Shown here: positions 6,113 to 6,394 of the stretch, piece by piece | Position numbering within the stretch: position 1 is the stretch's first letter | Layout of the letters: every line of letters begins with the position of its first letter | DNA from: Humisphaera sp. | Lineage (GTDB): Bacteria > Planctomycetota > Phycisphaerae > Tepidisphaerales > Tepidisphaeraceae | Length of the DNA stretch: 6,394 bases | Assembly: GCA_025351525.1 (NCBI GenBank) | Contig: JANXVV010000153.1 | Coordinates: forward strand, 1-6,394 | Direction of reading: 5' to 3' | Program-made: the position numbers and the translations under genes | Notes under the pieces: model-generated | Seen by the model: the letters and a program-made list of their open reading frames with translations, nothing else | Told to the model about the DNA's origin: nothing | Database searches by the model: none

Positions 6113-6264
6113 AAGCGCCGGCCGAGCGGTATTTCCGAGGCGAGCGACAACTCGAGCGTGTGCCCCTGCTGAGAATCCCTCGAATGCGTGTAAAGCAACC
6201 TGAGGTCCATGTCGAAATGCACGAAGTCTTTATTTGCAGTCAGTCCGATTCCGAAGTCCGTTCC
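6076..6264 (-). pseudogene. Outer-membrane beta-barrel protein fragment
   Basis: Read on the minus strand from 6264, the frame gives alternating polar/apolar strands typical of a Gram-negative outer-membrane barrel: TDFGIGLTANKDFVHFDM, DLRLLYTHSRDSQQGHTL, ELSLASEIPLGRRFYGIVEV. A glycine-bracketed strand, then a charged loop, then another strand, then 'LGRRFYGIVEVV' resembles transporter-type barrel proteins. Both ends are missing. The upstream side runs into the fragment of another family in a different frame, and the downstream side enters the antisense of the tandem GT87 gene. The best start-like codon in frame (ATG at 6222-6220) lies inside a strand. This is a remnant, not a working gene. 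The barrel call is based on pattern and is moderate. Confidence 0.45.
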
Positions 6265-6394
6265 CGGCCTGCCATGAAGCTTCCGTGCTCACCCGGCCAC
6301 CTGCGCCGATCTCGCGGGTCGCGTTCCCGAAGCACCACACGGCTCCCCGTTTGTCCTGCGCGAACCATTCGTAAGTGTCCTCTGCAATTCGGTC
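6263..6394 (-). pseudogene. Fragment of an 'AEDT-YEWFAQD-VW-FG' family protein, entering from the right edge
   Basis: From the window edge the minus strand encodes DRIAEDTYEWFAQD, then GAVWCFGNATREI, then VSTEASWQAG. This follows the pattern (V/A)EDT..(W/Y)(F/Y)AQD..G.VWYFGE.T.E......STEGSW.AG of a widespread uncharacterised secreted or lipoprotein family that I recall without a name. After SWQAG, where relatives continue with V.GA.PGI-like residues, the match ends. The frame closes at a TAA (6232-6230), and another frame carries beta-barrel-like sequence. The usual aromatic before FG is replaced by Cys (WCFGN). It is probably a C-terminally truncated, decayed copy; its upstream part lies outside the window. 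Confidence 0.55.

Noticed and set aside
6184..6394. An open + strand frame running to the window edge
   Set aside because: Its product is Ser/Arg/Pro-rich without family features, while the minus strand here carries recognisable family sequence.

Overview
The window is a GC-rich bacterial segment, most likely from the Planctomycetota-Verrucomicrobiota group. This placement is an inference. It rests on a palindromic intergenic repeat built around GCACGGGCGTCTCGCCCG, a type I associate with that group, on planctomycete-like protein families, and on gene fragments scattered between intact genes. No rRNA, tRNA, CRISPR array or intact insertion sequence is visible.

Layout from left to right. A VTT/DedA-type (TVP38/TMEM64) membrane protein runs in from the left edge on the + strand and stops at 740. 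Next is a decayed toxin-antitoxin locus. Half of a palindromic repeat (751-807) abuts the C-terminal half of a hicA toxin gene (pseudogene, about 801-917), which overlaps an apparently intact small hicB antitoxin gene (926-1150). A full 103-bp copy of the same palindrome (1160-1262) follows. A GT2 glycosyltransferase of the dolichyl/polyprenyl-phosphate sugar synthase type comes next (1304-2062), possibly with a leaderless promoter. A second, unrelated palindrome (2086-2152) separates it from a convergent minus-strand ATP-grasp protein of unknown function (2212-3342). Divergent from that gene is a very long + strand gene (3422-6112). Its 896-residue product consists of two consecutive, mutually homologous GT87/DUF2029-type polytopic glycosyltransferase units. 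The right end (6076-6394) holds two truncated minus-strand gene fragments: a 'AEDT...WFAQD' family piece and an outer-membrane beta-barrel piece.

How the genes may work together. DPM1-like GT2 enzymes make polyprenyl-phosphate sugars, and GT-C enzymes of the GT87 type use such lipid-linked sugars on the outer face of the inner membrane. The GT2 gene and the tandem GT87 gene are therefore plausible donor-maker and donor-user in envelope glycan or glycolipid synthesis. The ATP-grasp enzyme between them could modify the same product, but nothing in the sequence proves this. The most unusual item is the tandem GT87 polypeptide, in which both halves keep the recognisable motifs. The next is the toxin gene truncated exactly at the centre of a palindromic repeat, leaving an orphan antitoxin.
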